Below are positions 25,126-33,485 of a stretch of 64,000 bases of DNA, one piece after another. This DNA comes from Acidimicrobiaceae bacterium. Lineage in GTDB: Bacteria; Actinomycetota; Acidimicrobiia; Acidimicrobiales; RAAP-2. A program made the translations under genes and the position numbers. The stretch spans positions 140,338 to 204,337 of the forward strand of contig PMLJ01000043.1 of the NCBI GenBank assembly GCA_003158855.1, in the 5' to 3' direction. The notes below the pieces were generated by a model that worked only from the letters and a program-made list of their open reading frames with translations, was not told where the DNA came from and did not search any database. Position 1 is the stretch's first letter; the number at the start of each line of letters is the position of its first letter.

Positions 25126-26709
25126 CTACTGATTGGTGGAAGAGTGTTCGCCAGCACCAAGCGGACGGCGGAGCAATCCTGTTTCGTCGATGTGCAAGAT
25201 CGCGTAGGCCGACAACGCCAACCAGAGGATTGCCAGGTCCGACGTCTCGGACAGTTTTCGTTCGGTGAGCTGCTCGATGCGTCGCATGCGGTAGATAACG
25301 GTTTGGCGATGAACATTGAGCGCCTCGGCACACCTCTGCCACGACCGGCGCGTTTCCAAGAATACGGAGAGTGAATGAACGAGGTCGCTGCCGTTGACCG
25401 TGTCGTACTCGATCAGGGAACCGAGCACGCGGCTGACGAGAGCCTGTGCTTCTTCCTGGCTCTTGAGCGCGGGAAGTGGTGAAGCCTCTTCGTACGTCAT
25501 GGTCGGGGCATCCGTAGAAGCGCCGGCGAGCGCCCAGAGTGCCTCGCGCGCAGCGGCCGGGGCTCGCGAGCAATCGATCAGCGGGTTGCTGACTCCTATC
25601 GTCCGATTGCGACTGAGGCGGTCGAGCAGCGACTCCACCGTTGGCGAGAGTGCGTGGTGTTCGATGTCGCTCGGTTTCTCTTCCAGCAGGAGGAAGAGCA
25701 CCCTGTCTCGACGCAGGAGCAGATGAGCGATGCCGCGACGTCGAAGGCCAATGTGGAGACGGCGTTCCTCGGCGGCGTCGGCTCCATCGATGGCGAGGAG
25801 GTTTGCTGTGGCGGGCGTAATGGCGTGCTGGTGAAGTTGGGTCGCCCCGGATTGCGAGTCGAGACGTCCGTCGAGGAGTTGTGACAGCAGGTCAGTGCCG
25901 AGTTGACGCTGGTAATCGGCGCGAAGCGAAGCATGGGCAACTTCAACGGCTACCGCGGTCGCCGCGTGTTGGAGCAGTACGAGATCGAGCGGCGGCTTGT
26001 TGGGGTAGAAGGCTATGAGGAAGGTGGGCTCTTCGTAGGGGACCTCGACGACGACGACTTCGCCCTTTCTCTGTCCGGCGAAGCGCAGCGTTCCCGGAAC
26101 GACTCCGCCTCGAGCCGCAATCTCCTCGCGAAGTCTGTCGCGCAGCGCGTCGGGCGGTGACGGCGTGCCGTCGAGGATGGGATTGAGTGTTTCGGAGTCG
26201 ACGATGTACAGCTCGCACGACAGTTCGGCTTTGAGCCGCCGCACGAACACGCCGGGGTCGTCACCGGCAACTGCTGCGTGGATGGTGTCGTAGATCTTCT
26301 CGGTACGGGTAGCGCGAGAGGCCTCCTCGTTGAGCAGAGCATCGGCAACGGTACGACTCAGCACGATGAAACTCATCGAATAGGGGACCCTGAGTACCGG
26401 CATACCCAGATCGTCGGCTCGTCGCAGCGCGCGTTCGCCAATGGGCGGCGATTCCGGATCCGATCCAATGACCAGCGCACTGGTGTGCGCTGAGACAAGA
26501 CCCTCGATGAAGTCAACCTGCTCGTCAGGGTTGCGCGGGAGCGTCCGGCCATTCTTCATTAGGAGTTCTCCGCCCGAGAGCCATGCCCAGGGCTGCTCGA
26601 GATCGGAAGAGTGCGCCCACGTCACCATGTGATCGAGCCCGAATGACCCCGCGACAACCTCCATGCGCAGGTGCGGAAGCTCCGTGAGTTCCCTGACCGT
26701 GATTGCCAT
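25126..26709 (-). CDS. PucR-family transcriptional regulator
   Basis: 527 residues. The N-terminal PucR-type sensor domain (about 1-125: MAITVRELTELPHLRMEVVAG, WLSGGELLMKNG) is followed by a long middle region and a C-terminal PucR HTH (about 445-500: FLETRRSWQRCAEALNVHRQ then YRMRRIEQLT). Members regulate purine, amine and amino-acid catabolism, often activating the divergent genes. It diverges from the APC permease operon, with a perfect 20-bp palindrome between them. Start at ATG 26709; the sequence immediately begins with family residues. Confidence 0.92.
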   Translation of the reverse strand: MAITVRELTELPHLRMEVVAGSFGLDHMVTWAHSSDLEQPWAWLSGGELLMKNGRTLPRNPDEQVDFIEGLVSAHTSALVIGSDPESPPIGERALRRADDLGMPVLRVPYSMSFIVLSRTVADALLNEEASRATRTEKIYDTIHAAVAGDDPGVFVRRLKAELSCELYIVDSETLNPILDGTPSPPDALRDRLREEIAARGGVVPGTLRFAGQRKGEVVVVEVPYEEPTFLIAFYPNKPPLDLVLLQHAATAVAVEVAHASLRADYQRQLGTDLLSQLLDGRLDSQSGATQLHQHAITPATANLLAIDGADAAEERRLHIGLRRRGIAHLLLRRDRVLFLLLEEKPSDIEHHALSPTVESLLDRLSRNRTIGVSNPLIDCSRAPAAAREALWALAGASTDAPTMTYEEASPLPALKSQEEAQALVSRVLGSLIEYDTVNGSDLVHSLSVFLETRRSWQRCAEALNVHRQTVIYRMRRIEQLTERKLSETSDLAILWLALSAYAILHIDETGLLRRPLGAGEHSSTNQ

Positions 26710-26727
26710 GTTCCCCCAGACGCGCCA

Positions 26728-26747
26728 GTTTAGACATTTGTCTAAAC
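26728..26747. promoter_or_regulatory. Perfect 20-bp palindrome, probable PucR-type operator
   Basis: GTTTAGACATTTGTCTAAAC: 9-bp arms around TT, AT-rich, placed 18 bases upstream of the regulator start and 93 bases upstream of the permease operon. Position and symmetry fit a dimeric regulator controlling both directions, probably the adjacent PucR protein. Confidence 0.65.
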
Positions 26748-26840
26748 CAACCTTTCAATTTGTATCAATTAGTCACTGTACAGGGAGGGTTGGTGTTCGT
26801 ACACTTTCGCCAAGTTCATTTCGATGAGGGGGATCTTGTC

Positions 26841-28343
26841 ATGGCGGATAGTCCAAGAGTTCACGGGGTTGAGACGGCGGAGGAGATCGCCGAAGACCTA
26901 ATCGACAACAAGTTGACACTGAAACGGGGGTTCACGCTTCCCTCGGTGTTCGCCCTGGCGTTCTCGGACATGGCGCCAATCGTCTCGATCTACACGGTCT
27001 TCGGCATCATTGTCGCCGTCTGCGGAGCGGGATTCTGGTTGGCGATGCCAATCGTGCTCGTGGGGCAGTTGTTGATCGCTGCGGTGTTTGGCGACGTTGC
27101 ATCGCGCTTTCCGTTGGCCGGTTCGGTGTACCAGTGGTCCCGCCAGCTAGTGGGTCCTCGCTATGGGTGGTTCACGGCGTGGGCATATATCTGGGGCCTG
27201 ACTATTGCCTTGGCCACCTTGACCTACGGGGGCGCAGGCTTCTTGCTCGGCGTCCTAGGCGTGAGCGCTCCGTCACACAACACGCAGGCCCTCGTCGCGG
27301 TCTGTCTTGTGGTCTTCAGCTCCGGGGTCAATGTCGCCGGTCGAAAGATCCTCAAGTACTTCTTCTACTTCAGCATCGCAGCCGAAGTTCTGAGTTCGGT
27401 GGTCCTTGCAACCATCCTGTTGATCAGCTACCGCGTGAACCCCATCAGCGCAATCGTCCACAGCGCCGGTGCTCTTCACGGGAGCGCCTATTTGGCCGGT
27501 CCGTTCCTCGCAGCCATGGCCGTTGCCGGTTGGTCGTTTCTGGGATTTGAGTCGGCTGGATCGGTTGCCGAGGAAGTGGAAGAGCCCGGACGGGCCGTAC
27601 CGAAGGCAATCTTCTTCTCGCTGCTCACCGTGGGTATCGTTGTTCTCTACACGAGTCTGTGCCTCATAATGGCCGTACCCAACATCGGCGCGGTGATGTC
27701 CGGACAAGTCCTTGACCCAATCGGCACCACCTTGCGGGCGCACCTCGGCGCCGGCACGGCGCGGGGATTCCAGTTCCTGTTCCTCATTGGGTTCCTGGCC
27801 AGTTTCATGGCGGTTCAGGCTGCGGTGACGCGTTGCATGTGGGCGCAGGCTCGTGACCGGGTGCTTCCGGCGCACAGTTTCTTGATCAAATTGACCAAGC
27901 ACGAGAAGCTTCCGTACAACGCGGTCATCTTCACCGGCGTTATCGCTGCGGCGCTTCCGTTCATCAACTCTCCCAAGGTCTACGGCATGCTCATCAACTT
28001 CACCAGCGCCGGCTTCTTCATCGCGTACGCGTTGCCGGTCTTTGGCGTGGCGTGGGTTCGCGCACGGGGCAAGTGGGAAGCGGGGCCGTGGACGCTCGGC
28101 AAGTGGGGTCCGCTCGTTGCCTATGCGGCCTCCATCTGGGTCGCGTTCGAGGTCATCAACATCCTGTGGCCGCGAGCCGAACTCTACGGTGCAGGATTCT
28201 TGGCGTGGAGCGTGATCATCATGGTGGCAGGCCTTGGGGTGCTGGGCGTGGCCCTGCACCTGTGGATCTTCCGTGACGGGGGCGTACATGTGCGCCAGGG
28301 TGAGCTCGAAGGTATCGAGGGCTTTGAATCGGCGAGGGCATGA
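26841..28343 (+). CDS. APC-superfamily permease, first gene of a five-gene overlapping operon
   Basis: 500 residues with about 12 membrane segments. It shows ALAFSDMAPIVSIYTVFGII, FPLAGSVYQWSRQLVGPRYG and LGFESAGSVAEEVEEPGRAVP, the APC signature loop of amino acid/choline/amine permeases. The start at 26841 is preferred (GAGGGGGAT upstream, MADSPRV); an upstream in-frame ATG at 26703 lies beyond the operator. The stop overlaps the next start by 4 bases (ATGA). By operon logic it imports the guanidino or amine compound processed by the downstream genes. Confidence 0.9.
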   Translation: MADSPRVHGVETAEEIAEDLIDNKLTLKRGFTLPSVFALAFSDMAPIVSIYTVFGIIVAVCGAGFWLAMPIVLVGQLLIAAVFGDVASRFPLAGSVYQWSRQLVGPRYGWFTAWAYIWGLTIALATLTYGGAGFLLGVLGVSAPSHNTQALVAVCLVVFSSGVNVAGRKILKYFFYFSIAAEVLSSVVLATILLISYRVNPISAIVHSAGALHGSAYLAGPFLAAMAVAGWSFLGFESAGSVAEEVEEPGRAVPKAIFFSLLTVGIVVLYTSLCLIMAVPNIGAVMSGQVLDPIGTTLRAHLGAGTARGFQFLFLIGFLASFMAVQAAVTRCMWAQARDRVLPAHSFLIKLTKHEKLPYNAVIFTGVIAAALPFINSPKVYGMLINFTSAGFFIAYALPVFGVAWVRARGKWEAGPWTLGKWGPLVAYAASIWVAFEVINILWPRAELYGAGFLAWSVIIMVAGLGVLGVALHLWIFRDGGVHVRQGELEGIEGFESARA

Positions 28344-29044
28344 CGTCACCTGCGTCAAGGCGGGTCGCGATTGTCACCGGGGCGGCGAGCGGCATCGGCG
28401 CAAGTGTGGCCGCGTCGCTTCGCTCCTCGGGTTACAGGGTCGCCGGGATTGACCTAGTCGAGTCCGACACGGACCTGTCGTGCATCGGTGATGTCACCGA
28501 TGTCGGTGCAGTCAACGATGCCGTCGCTCGAGCCACCGAGGAGCTTGGCCCCATCGATACGGTGGTCAGCGTCGCTGGCTACTACGAGATGGTCCCTTTT
28601 TCCGAGATCACCGAAGCCCAGTGGACTCGAATGTTGCGAGTGCACTTGGGGGGCCTCACCAACGTCGTGCGGGCCACGTTGCCCGGCATGCTCGAGCGCA
28701 GTCAGGGAACCATTGTGGCCGTCTCCTCGGAGTTGGCGATCGGCGGGGGTGACACTGATGCTCACTACGCCGCGGCGAAAGGGGCCATCATCGGCTTCGT
28801 TCGCAGTCTGGCGGTTGAGGTTGCGCCGAAGGGCATCCGAGTGAACTCGGTGGCGCCCGGACCATGCGACACGCCGCTGCTGGCGCCCGATTCCCCGTGG
28901 CGTGAGCGCGAGTACCTGGACACGTTGCCCGCTCGCCGACTCGCTAGTCCCGATGAGGTCGCCACGGCGGTTCAGTTCCTGGTCGACGACGGCAGCTTCG
29001 TGGTCGGCGAAGTGATCTCGGTCAATAGCGGAGCGGTGATCTGA
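28340..29044 (+). CDS. Short-chain dehydrogenase/reductase (operon gene 2)
   Basis: 234 residues, classical SDR. It has TGAASGIGASVAASL at the cofactor site, an NAD-type acidic Asp after the second strand (GIDLVES), VSVAGYY in place of NNAG, catalytic Ser in VAVSSELA, and Tyr/Lys in HYAAAKGA. All catalytic elements are present. It overlaps the permease by 4 bases and the next SDR by 1 base (TGATG), so translation is probably coupled. Substrate unknown; oxidation of an alcohol or aldehyde-type intermediate is expected. Confidence 0.9.
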   Translation: MTSPASRRVAIVTGAASGIGASVAASLRSSGYRVAGIDLVESDTDLSCIGDVTDVGAVNDAVARATEELGPIDTVVSVAGYYEMVPFSEITEAQWTRMLRVHLGGLTNVVRATLPGMLERSQGTIVAVSSELAIGGGDTDAHYAAAKGAIIGFVRSLAVEVAPKGIRVNSVAPGPCDTPLLAPDSPWREREYLDTLPARRLASPDEVATAVQFLVDDGSFVVGEVISVNSGAVI

Positions 29045-29814
29045 TGAACGGGGCCGTGCTCGATACCGACTCGACAACTTTGATTACGGGGGCTACGCAG
29101 GGCATCGGCGCCGCTATCGCGCGCCGTTTCGCCCAGGCTGGCGCCAAGCTCGCCATCAACGACCGAGTTGCGAGTCCGGCGATGGACGCCATGGTCAAGG
29201 AGGTGGGTGGCGTTGGCGCCCCCGCTGATGTCGCCGACCGGGCGCAGGTCAATCGGATGGTTTCTTCCTTGGTCGAGACCTCGGGCCCGATCGGAACCCT
29301 GATCTGCAATGCGGCCTACATGACGATGGCTCCATTTACCGATCACCCGATCGATGACTGGTGGAAGGTCGTCGACACCAACCTGACCGGCGCGTTCCAC
29401 CTGGTCCAAGAGGTGCTGCCATCGATGCGCGCTCTGGGAACGGGTCGCATTGTCATTGTGTCCTCCTACTGGGGTGTGATCGGGTGGCCCAATGCCACGG
29501 CGTACGCCGCTTCCAAGGCGGGACTTGTGGCACTCATCAAGACCTTGGGTCGCGAGTTGGCACCCGAAGGGATTATCGTTAACGGCATCGCTCCTGGTGT
29601 GACCTCGACGCCACAGCTTGAGGTCGACGCCGGGGCCGCCGGGGTCAGCGTGTCCGAAATCGAAGCGGTCTATGCCGAGAACATTCCAGCGGGCCGTGTG
29701 GCTCAGCCAGACGAGATTGCGGCCGGGGTCGCGTTCTTGGCGGATCGGCGGATGGGGGCCATGGTGGGAACGATCTTGCAGGTGAACGGCGGAGAGGTGC
29801 GGGGCCGAGTGTGA
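29044..29814 (+). CDS. Short-chain dehydrogenase/reductase (operon gene 3)
   Basis: 256 residues, classical SDR. It has [25 protein letters not shown], Ser in [11 protein letters not shown] and Tyr/Lys in [15 protein letters not shown], then [12 protein letters not shown]. It is related to, but clearly different from, the SDR immediately upstream, so the operon has two distinct oxidoreductases. It overlaps the agmatinase-like gene by 4 bases. Substrate unknown. Confidence 0.9.
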   Translation: MNGAVLDTDSTTLITGATQGIGAAIARRFAQAGAKLAINDRVASPAMDAMVKEVGGVGAPADVADRAQVNRMVSSLVETSGPIGTLICNAAYMTMAPFTDHPIDDWWKVVDTNLTGAFHLVQEVLPSMRALGTGRIVIVSSYWGVIGWPNATAYAASKAGLVALIKTLGRELAPEGIIVNGIAPGVTSTPQLEVDAGAAGVSVSEIEAVYAENIPAGRVAQPDEIAAGVAFLADRRMGAMVGTILQVNGGEVRGRV

Positions 29815-30767
29815 GTGATTCACGGGAAATCATTGGTCAGACGAATGGTCTTGAAGTCCCTCGCTACGCCGGACTCACGACCTTTGCCCGTCTGCCGCGA
29901 CGCGAAGACGTTGAGCGCTATGACGTTGCCGTGGTTGGCGTCCCCTTTGACTCCGGGGTGACCTACCGGCCCGGGGCTCGCTTCGGCCCATCCCACATCC
30001 GCCAGTCATCACGGCTGCTGCGGCCCTATAACCCGTCAGTCGACGTCGAACCATTCCGGTTCCAACAAGTGGTCGATGCTGGCGACATTGCCTGTAATCC
30101 GTTTGATCTTGTCGAGGCTATCGACCAGATCGAGGCGGGGGCGCTGGCGTTGATGGGGGAGGGTCAAGGTCTCGTTACATTGGGCGGTGATCACACCATC
30201 GCGCTTCCGATTCTTCGCGCCATGAACAAGGTGCACGGACCAGTCGCGCTGGTGCACTTCGACGCCCACCTGGACACCTGGCCCACCTACTTCGGCGCTC
30301 CCTTCACCCACGGGACTCCCTTTCGCAGGGCTGCCGAAGAGGGCTTGTTCGTCCCCGGCCAGAGCGCTCACGTTGGGATTCGCGGCTCGCTCTACGGGAC
30401 GAGTGATCTGGCCGAGGATGCCGAGATGGGTTTTCAGATGATCAACTGCTTGGAGGTTGACCGTGTCGGCGTGCCCGCAATCATCGAGCGGCTTCGAGAC
30501 CAGGTGGGGGATCTGCCTACCTACCTGTCGATTGATGTCGACGTGCTGGACCCCGCGTTTGCTCCGGGCACCGGAACGCCCGAATCTGCGGGCCTGACCA
30601 GCCGTGAGTTGGTGGCGATGGTGCGTGGGTTTGTCGGCGCCAATATTGTCGGTGCCGACGTTGTCGAAGTGTCTCCTGCCTATGATCACGCTGAGATCAC
30701 CGGGATTGCTGCGGCGAATCTGGCCTATGAGTTCGTGTCGCTTTTTGAAGCAGCCCGCAGGCGATGA
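29811..30767 (+). CDS. Agmatinase/guanidino-hydrolase family protein
   Basis: Ureohydrolase fold, 318 residues. All binuclear manganese motifs are present: GGDHTIALP (His), HFDAHLDTW (Asp, His, Asp) and [19 protein letters not shown] (two Asp). It releases urea from a guanidino substrate. Agmatinase, guanidinobutyrase and guanidinopropionase cannot be told apart by eye. The GTG start at 29811 overlaps the previous stop. In this operon it most likely hydrolyses an imported guanidino acid or agmatine, whose amine product could pass to the aminotransferases encoded upstream. Confidence 0.92.
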   Translation: MSDSREIIGQTNGLEVPRYAGLTTFARLPRREDVERYDVAVVGVPFDSGVTYRPGARFGPSHIRQSSRLLRPYNPSVDVEPFRFQQVVDAGDIACNPFDLVEAIDQIEAGALALMGEGQGLVTLGGDHTIALPILRAMNKVHGPVALVHFDAHLDTWPTYFGAPFTHGTPFRRAAEEGLFVPGQSAHVGIRGSLYGTSDLAEDAEMGFQMINCLEVDRVGVPAIIERLRDQVGDLPTYLSIDVDVLDPAFAPGTGTPESAGLTSRELVAMVRGFVGANIVGADVVEVSPAYDHAEITGIAAANLAYEFVSLFEAARRR

Positions 30768-31627
30768 CGGATTCCTTTTGCACCACGTGGCCGCACGGCA
30801 AGACAGCGGCGGCCTCGTTTTGCTTTGATCTTGACGCGGAATCGGCTGTCTTGTCCTTCGCCCCTCAGGCAGCGTCACGGATGAGCGTGATGTCGCATCA
30901 GTCCTACGGACCGTTGACGGGTGTTCCTCGCCTGTTGCGTTTGCTCGAACAGCACGGGATCAAGGCGACCTTCTTCGTTCCGGGCTATACGGCGTATCGC
31001 TACCCGGACACCGTACGAGCTATCGCGTCGGCGGGCCACGAGATCGCTCACCACGGCTATCTTCACGAACCTCTTGGCGAAGCCGACGAGGCCTCGGAGA
31101 TCGAGTATCTCGAGCGAGGCATCGCCGCGCTTCAAGAGGTCGCGGGGATCACGCCGGTTGGTTATCGCGCGCCGATGTGGGAGTTGAACTATCGCTCGGC
31201 CGCCCTGCTCCACGAGCGGGGCTTCCTCTACGACTCAAGCCTTATGGACGCCGACAATCCCTATGAGCTCGCCACCGGCAACGGCGTCGATAGCATCGTG
31301 GAGATTCCGATTCACTGGGCTCTTGATGATTGGGAGCAGTACTGCTACGTGCCGGACCTGTTCGGCAGTGGCTTGATCGAGAGTCCCGCGAAGACTCGAG
31401 AAATGTGGTCGCTGGAGTTGCAAGCCACGACCACCGAAGGCGGTTGTTTTGTGCTGACCGCTCATCCATTCTTGTCTGGTCGTCCGTCTCGGGCCGCGGC
31501 ATTGTCACAGATCATGGAAGAAGCAGTGGGGGCGCCTGGGGTGTGGGTAGCCACGATGTGCGAGATTGCCGCTCACGCTCGTGCACAGGCGCTGGTGCCA
31601 CGACTGCTGACGCAGCCTGAAATTTGA
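30764..31627 (+). CDS. Polysaccharide deacetylase (NodB/PuuE-like) family protein
   Basis: 287 residues, CE4 fold. It shows [10 protein letters not shown] (catalytic Asp and metal Asp), [11 protein letters not shown] (His-x-x-x-His metal ligands), [10 protein letters not shown] and [12 protein letters not shown] (C-terminal catalytic His). Members of this subgroup include allantoinase PuuE and bacterial cyclic imidase/PgdA-like enzymes acting on small amides rather than cell wall. Its place as the last gene of a permease/SDR/ureohydrolase operon argues for a small amide or imide substrate. The 4-base overlap with the previous gene implies coupling. Confidence 0.85.
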   Translation: MTDSFCTTWPHGKTAAASFCFDLDAESAVLSFAPQAASRMSVMSHQSYGPLTGVPRLLRLLEQHGIKATFFVPGYTAYRYPDTVRAIASAGHEIAHHGYLHEPLGEADEASEIEYLERGIAALQEVAGITPVGYRAPMWELNYRSAALLHERGFLYDSSLMDADNPYELATGNGVDSIVEIPIHWALDDWEQYCYVPDLFGSGLIESPAKTREMWSLELQATTTEGGCFVLTAHPFLSGRPSRAAALSQIMEEAVGAPGVWVATMCEIAAHARAQALVPRLLTQPEI

Positions 31628-31750
31628 GGTTGTTCAAACCAAAGTCGTCGCGGCCGACGTGCATGTGCATGAACTCCTAGTCCCAAGAGTCAAGACGGCT
31701 TTCGTCGCGCAAACGCTTGAGATGCCCAGGTCTCGAGCTCGAAGGTGGGA

Positions 31751-32377
31751 TCAGATGCGACTCGCGAGAATCGAAAGACCTTCGCCCGAGAGGTCTTGAT
31801 GAGATCCCTTGCGCCCCGTCATGGCGAGCACGAGTGACTGCAATGGTCCTGACACTTCTGGACCGTCACCGTGAACCCAGGCGACATCGGTGGCGCGGAG
31901 CCGCAGCCCCGAGATTCTCCGCTTCGATCCGATGAGGAGGTTCGAGTTCTTCCAACTGTCGGCGACTGCGACGAGGGCAACCTCTGGTGATCGATGCACG
32001 AGCCCGAGGGGCCGACGGATGTCGTCAGCGTGCACCACAATTTCGCCAAGCATCGCCGTTACCGGAGCCGGAGGGTGGTTGGTCGTTGCAGTTCTTGCTC
32101 GAAGACGGCGAATCAACTCGTCGGGGCTAACTCTTGCAAGGCGCGCGGCACCACGTTCGGTGAAGACGTTGAATTTCAATCCCGCCGAGATCAACCCCTT
32201 GTAGAAATTGACAGGTGTCTGCTCGGCAGCAGCCACGACGTGCCCGACGGTCTCATGGACCGTCCAGCCCTCGCACCATGATGCGGCACCCCATTGCTCC
32301 GCAGAAAGCGAATCCAAGGTGTCGGCCATCTGGACTCGCTCCGAATGGATGTACTTCCAAGTCTCCTGTGACTTCAT
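31751..32377 (-). CDS. Mycothiol-dependent maleylpyruvate isomerase/DinB-like protein
   Basis: 208 residues of the actinobacterial maleylpyruvate-isomerase-N (DinB fold) group. CEGWTVHETVGHVVAAAEQTP carries the conserved Trp and the metal His, with EIVVHADDIRRPLGL later supplying further His/Asp ligands. Such proteins are thought to use mycothiol for isomerisation or detoxification. It is the third gene of a minus-strand operon led by an ArsR repressor and an AHSA1 protein, which suggests a stress-induced detoxification role. Confidence 0.85.
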   Translation of the reverse strand: MKSQETWKYIHSERVQMADTLDSLSAEQWGAASWCEGWTVHETVGHVVAAAEQTPVNFYKGLISAGLKFNVFTERGAARLARVSPDELIRRLRARTATTNHPPAPVTAMLGEIVVHADDIRRPLGLVHRSPEVALVAVADSWKNSNLLIGSKRRISGLRLRATDVAWVHGDGPEVSGPLQSLVLAMTGRKGSHQDLSGEGLSILASRI

Positions 32378-32408
32378 GCCAGACCTCTTTCAATTGACTC
32401 ATGGATGG

Positions 32409-32849
32409 TCATTGGCCTAGATCCGCGCTGTCTGGTCCGGGGTCAACACCGTTGATGACCTTTTCGAGCCGACCAAGGTAATAGTTCCATCCATTCAGGT
32501 GGTCGCTGATCGCGTCGTCGGGCAGTCCGCGGTGGATCAGGCGCAGCAGGGTGTGTTCACCCTCAGGGGTCAGCGTGATTTCCACTTCTGTTGAACCGGC
32601 GGGAATCGGATGACCGGGAAGGTCCCATCCGAAGGTGAAGACGACCTTCTGGTCGGGAATGATCTCCACGAATTCTCCAGCGCTCGGATTGATTCCTCCG
32701 CAAAGAACCCGGAACTCACCGCCTGGAACCGGATTCACGGAGACTTCAGTTCCCATCCACTGCACGAACTTCTCAGGATCAACGAGGTAAGGAAAGATTG
32801 TTGCGGGTGACGCTTTGATCGTCAACTCCTTGACGGCTTCGGTGCTCAT
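32409..32849 (-). CDS. AHSA1/SRPBCC-family protein
   Basis: 146 residues with the helix-grip fold typical of ArsR-linked AHSA1 proteins: ELTIKASPATIFPYLVDPEK, KFVQWMG, VNPVPGGEFRVLCGG, VFTFGWD, STEVEITLTPEGEHTLLRLI and the C-terminal helix GWNYYLGRLEKVI. It probably binds a hydrophobic ligand; function unproven. It overlaps the ArsR gene by 4 bases and lies 31 bases upstream of the DinB-like gene. Confidence 0.9.
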   Translation of the reverse strand: MSTEAVKELTIKASPATIFPYLVDPEKFVQWMGTEVSVNPVPGGEFRVLCGGINPSAGEFVEIIPDQKVVFTFGWDLPGHPIPAGSTEVEITLTPEGEHTLLRLIHRGLPDDAISDHLNGWNYYLGRLEKVINGVDPGPDSADLGQ

Positions 32850-33169
32850 TCATGACCTTTCATTTGTTCATGCGACTCTGCGAGATCGCGGAGCTTCTCG
32901 AGATTGTTGGTCCAAAACGAATCGATAAACGCCCTGAGCTTGGCTATCTCACTCCGGTTCACTGAATAGAGTCGGCGCGTTCCGTCGCGGCGCTCGTTCA
33001 CGAGTCCCGTGCGGCGAAGGACGCCAAGATGCTGCGAGATCGCCGAACGGGAGACGTCGGGAAAGTGGCTCGCAATTTCGGTGGCGGGCAGTTCCTGGGA
33101 CCAGACGAGGCGGACGATCTCGCACCGTCTCGGCTCGCCAAGGGTCTTCAGCATCGTGTCCACGCGCAT
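32846..33169 (-). CDS. ArsR-family winged-helix repressor
   Basis: 107 residues. DTMLKTLGEPRRCEIVRLVW, then ATEIASHFPDVSRSAISQHL (recognition helix) and the wing RRDGTRRLYSVN. No Cys metal site is visible, so it belongs to the ArsR type paired with AHSA1 proteins rather than to metal sensors. The start at ATG 33169 is preferred; a TTG at 33181 is in frame. A nested palindrome at 33173-33204 overlaps the start region, which fits autoregulation of the three-gene operon. Confidence 0.9.
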   Translation of the reverse strand: MRVDTMLKTLGEPRRCEIVRLVWSQELPATEIASHFPDVSRSAISQHLGVLRRTGLVNERRDGTRRLYSVNRSEIAKLRAFIDSFWTNNLEKLRDLAESHEQMKGHE

Positions 33170-33172
33170 TAT

Positions 33173-33204
33173 GTTAGTCAAGCCTTACGTAAGAAGCAAC
33201 TAAC
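33173..33204. promoter_or_regulatory. Nested palindrome, probable ArsR operator
   Basis: The outer arms GTTAGT (33173-33178) and ACTAAC (33199-33204) enclose the perfect palindrome CTTACGTAAG (33184-33193). It lies directly upstream of the ArsR start. The two-tier symmetry fits a dimeric winged-helix repressor. Confidence 0.6.
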
Positions 33205-33485
33205 TGTTGGAGAAGTGGCCGAGTCGAGAAGAGGTTGAGGCCGCAGTTCCAGGCTCCAATCGAATACTCAAAAAGGGAACGACAAGCCATGTCAGATGAT
33301 TCAGAAGTTCGAGCAGATCCAGTGGCTATCAAGAAGCAGTTCTTCCTACGTTGGAGATAGTGGCTAGCGGAGCGCCAGTGGAGAGGAACTGCACCCCAGG
33401 ATGGAGGGGCAGATGAAGAGCGTCGACGCTGAATCCGAGGCGATTCACCATGGGTCTCGTCGACTGGCCGGGTTAGCATCCGACC
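33205..33485. other. Divergent intergenic region, no gene seen
   Basis: About 280 bases. TAGCAT at 33474-33479 lies 7 bases before the ATG at 33486 and there is no ribosome binding site, so the hydroxylase mRNA may be leaderless. No good -35 box was found. Confidence 0.35.

Noticed and set aside
27273..28358. A 361-codon frame antisense to the APC permease
   Set aside because: Charged, low-complexity translation with no domain; the permease on the other strand is well supported.
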